From contig CALEZK010000071.1 in the NCBI GenBank assembly GCA_937928585.1, forward strand, positions 1 through 7,283: 7,283 bases of DNA, read 5' to 3'. This stretch comes from an uncultured bacterium (GTDB taxonomy: Bacteria > Hydrogenedentota > Hydrogenedentia > Hydrogenedentales > SLHB01). Below the pieces are notes generated by a model. That model was given only the letters and a program-made list of their open reading frames with translations, searched no databases and was not told the origin of the DNA. Shown here piece by piece: positions 6,953 through 7,283 of the stretch. Position 1 is the stretch's first letter, and each line of letters starts with the position of its first letter. Both the position numbers and the translations under genes were made by a program.

Positions 6953-7062
6953 GCTGATCGTAAGTTCTGCAGATTCTCGACAATTTTCTAACCCTACCAC
7001 AACTGTGGTACATCTGCCGACTTATGTTCGCGATGCGGTGCAATTCGTGCACGTGGCTTTGC
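6953..7062. other. Noncoding stretch between the nuclease gene and the transposase relic
   Basis: Apart from the palindrome at 6995-7010, I see no coding signal or recognisable RNA here. A short inverted repeat GTGCA/TGCAC (7038-7052, 5-nt loop) is present but unremarkable. The stretch should hold the nuclease promoter. It probably also contains transposase sequence decayed beyond recognition. Confidence 0.4.
6995..7010. promoter_or_regulatory. Perfect 7+2+7 palindrome, candidate operator upstream of the nuclease gene
   Basis: TACCACA-AC-TGTGGTA is a perfect inverted repeat of 7-bp arms around 2 bp, centred about 63 nt upstream of the nuclease ATG. The size and position suit binding by a dimeric regulator. 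As a hairpin the 2-nt loop would be too tight, so a DNA operator is more likely than an RNA structure. No regulator gene lies next to it in the window, and I found no convincing promoter boxes around it; the best pair is TTGTCG-15-TACGAT, at 6960-6984. Confidence 0.4.
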
Positions 7063-7283
7063 GGGCACGTGTCGCAAAGGCGCTTTTTATTTGTGTCCGA
7101 TGCATGAAATGCATCTGTGGGCTGCGGTCCGCAACGTTGAGCGCAATCCCTTGTCGGCAGGCCTTGTGCCGTGCACCGAGGAATACCGCTGGTCAAGCGT
7201 GGCGGCCCATTGCGAATTACGGCAGGATGGCCTACTATCGAAGGAGTTTCCTCCGCCTGGCGCGGTACAGGACCGGCCGGAAT
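7063..7283 (+). pseudogene. REP-associated tyrosine transposase (RAYT, IS200-like Y1 family) C-terminal remnant, frameshifted and 5'-truncated
   Basis: Plus-strand translation from 7085 gives FYLCPMHEMHLWAAVRNVERNP, then LSAGLVPCTEEYRWSS and VAAHCELRQDGLLSKEFPPP, with no stop to the window end. This is the characteristic C-terminal block of RAYT/Y1 transposases (R-F-Y-S-C-P-M, R-Y-V-E-x-N-P-V-R-A-G-L-V, Y-R-W-S-S-x-x-x-H). Immediately upstream the matching peptide GHVSQRRF (family G-H-x-W-Q-x-R-F) is in a different frame starting at 7063. The two join if one T of the TTTTT run at 7084-7088 is removed, so a one-base insertion has shifted the frame. Left of about 7054 the similarity fades, and the HUH (HVHL) motif and the catalytic Tyr region are absent, so the element is inactive here. 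The 3' end lies outside. Its position beside the AT-rich nuclease gene marks an old mobile-element junction. Confidence 0.8.

Noticed and set aside
7057..7093. Terminator-like hairpin CTTTGCG/CGCAAAG (9-nt loop) followed by a T-rich run on the plus strand
   Set aside because: It coincides with the transposase remnant codons for GHVSQRRF-FYL, the T-run is 4 nt away from the stem, and no plus-strand gene ends there.
7099..7133. Small palindromes GATGCAT-GAA-ATGCATC (7099-7115) and TGCGG-T-CCGCA (7123-7133), suggesting a structured RNA or attC-like site
   Set aside because: Both lie in transposase-derived codons (PMHEMHLWAAVRNV). A GTTGAGC fits one attC core motif, but the partner RYYYAAC site is absent.
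6927..7196. 89-residue minus-strand reading frame covering the right-hand noncoding region
   Set aside because: It is antisense to the transposase remnant, overlaps the start of the nuclease gene in another frame and has no recognisable protein features.

Overview
The window is a moderately GC-rich bacterial stretch in which all five protein genes lie on the minus strand, so transcription runs from the high-coordinate end to the low one. Read in that order: a putative PD-(D/E)XK nuclease (6939-6061), an exported sulfatase-fold/TPR protein (5980-3827), a glutaryl-CoA dehydrogenase-type acyl-CoA dehydrogenase (3762-2602), a tandem hot-dog thioesterase (2597-1716), and a two-domain cell-wall-recycling protein (1719 to beyond base 1). 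The last gene joins a serine beta-lactamase-fold domain to a NamZ/DUF1343 exo-N-acetylmuramidase domain. On the plus strand, the far right edge carries the decayed C-terminal part of a REP-associated (IS200-like, Y1) tyrosine transposase, 7063 to beyond 7283, with a frameshift.

The last three minus-strand genes form a tight unit: a 4-nt gap between dehydrogenase and thioesterase, then a 4-nt GTGA overlap between thioesterase and NamZ fusion. A candidate promoter lies in the 64-nt gap before the dehydrogenase. The sulfatase gene may have its own promoter, with an arrangement that suggests a leaderless message. The dehydrogenase and thioesterase fit acyl-CoA metabolism (dicarboxylic or aromatic-derived acyl-CoA oxidation and CoA release). 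The NamZ fusion fits peptidoglycan recycling. I see no single pathway joining the two activities.

The right-hand part (about 6061-7283) differs from the rest. The nuclease gene is visibly more AT-rich (hand-counted lines of 38-45% GC, against 60-68% in sample lines of the sulfatase and dehydrogenase genes), has a strong ribosome binding site, and is preceded by a perfect 7+2+7 palindrome and a transposase relic. This looks like an acquired patch.

The sulfatase-TPR fusion and the beta-lactamase/NamZ fusion are architectures I associate with Planctomycetota, Acidobacteriota, Hydrogenedentota and similar environmental bacteria. That placement is a low-confidence inference; nothing here identifies the species. 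No rRNA, tRNA, CRISPR array or riboswitch was recognised.
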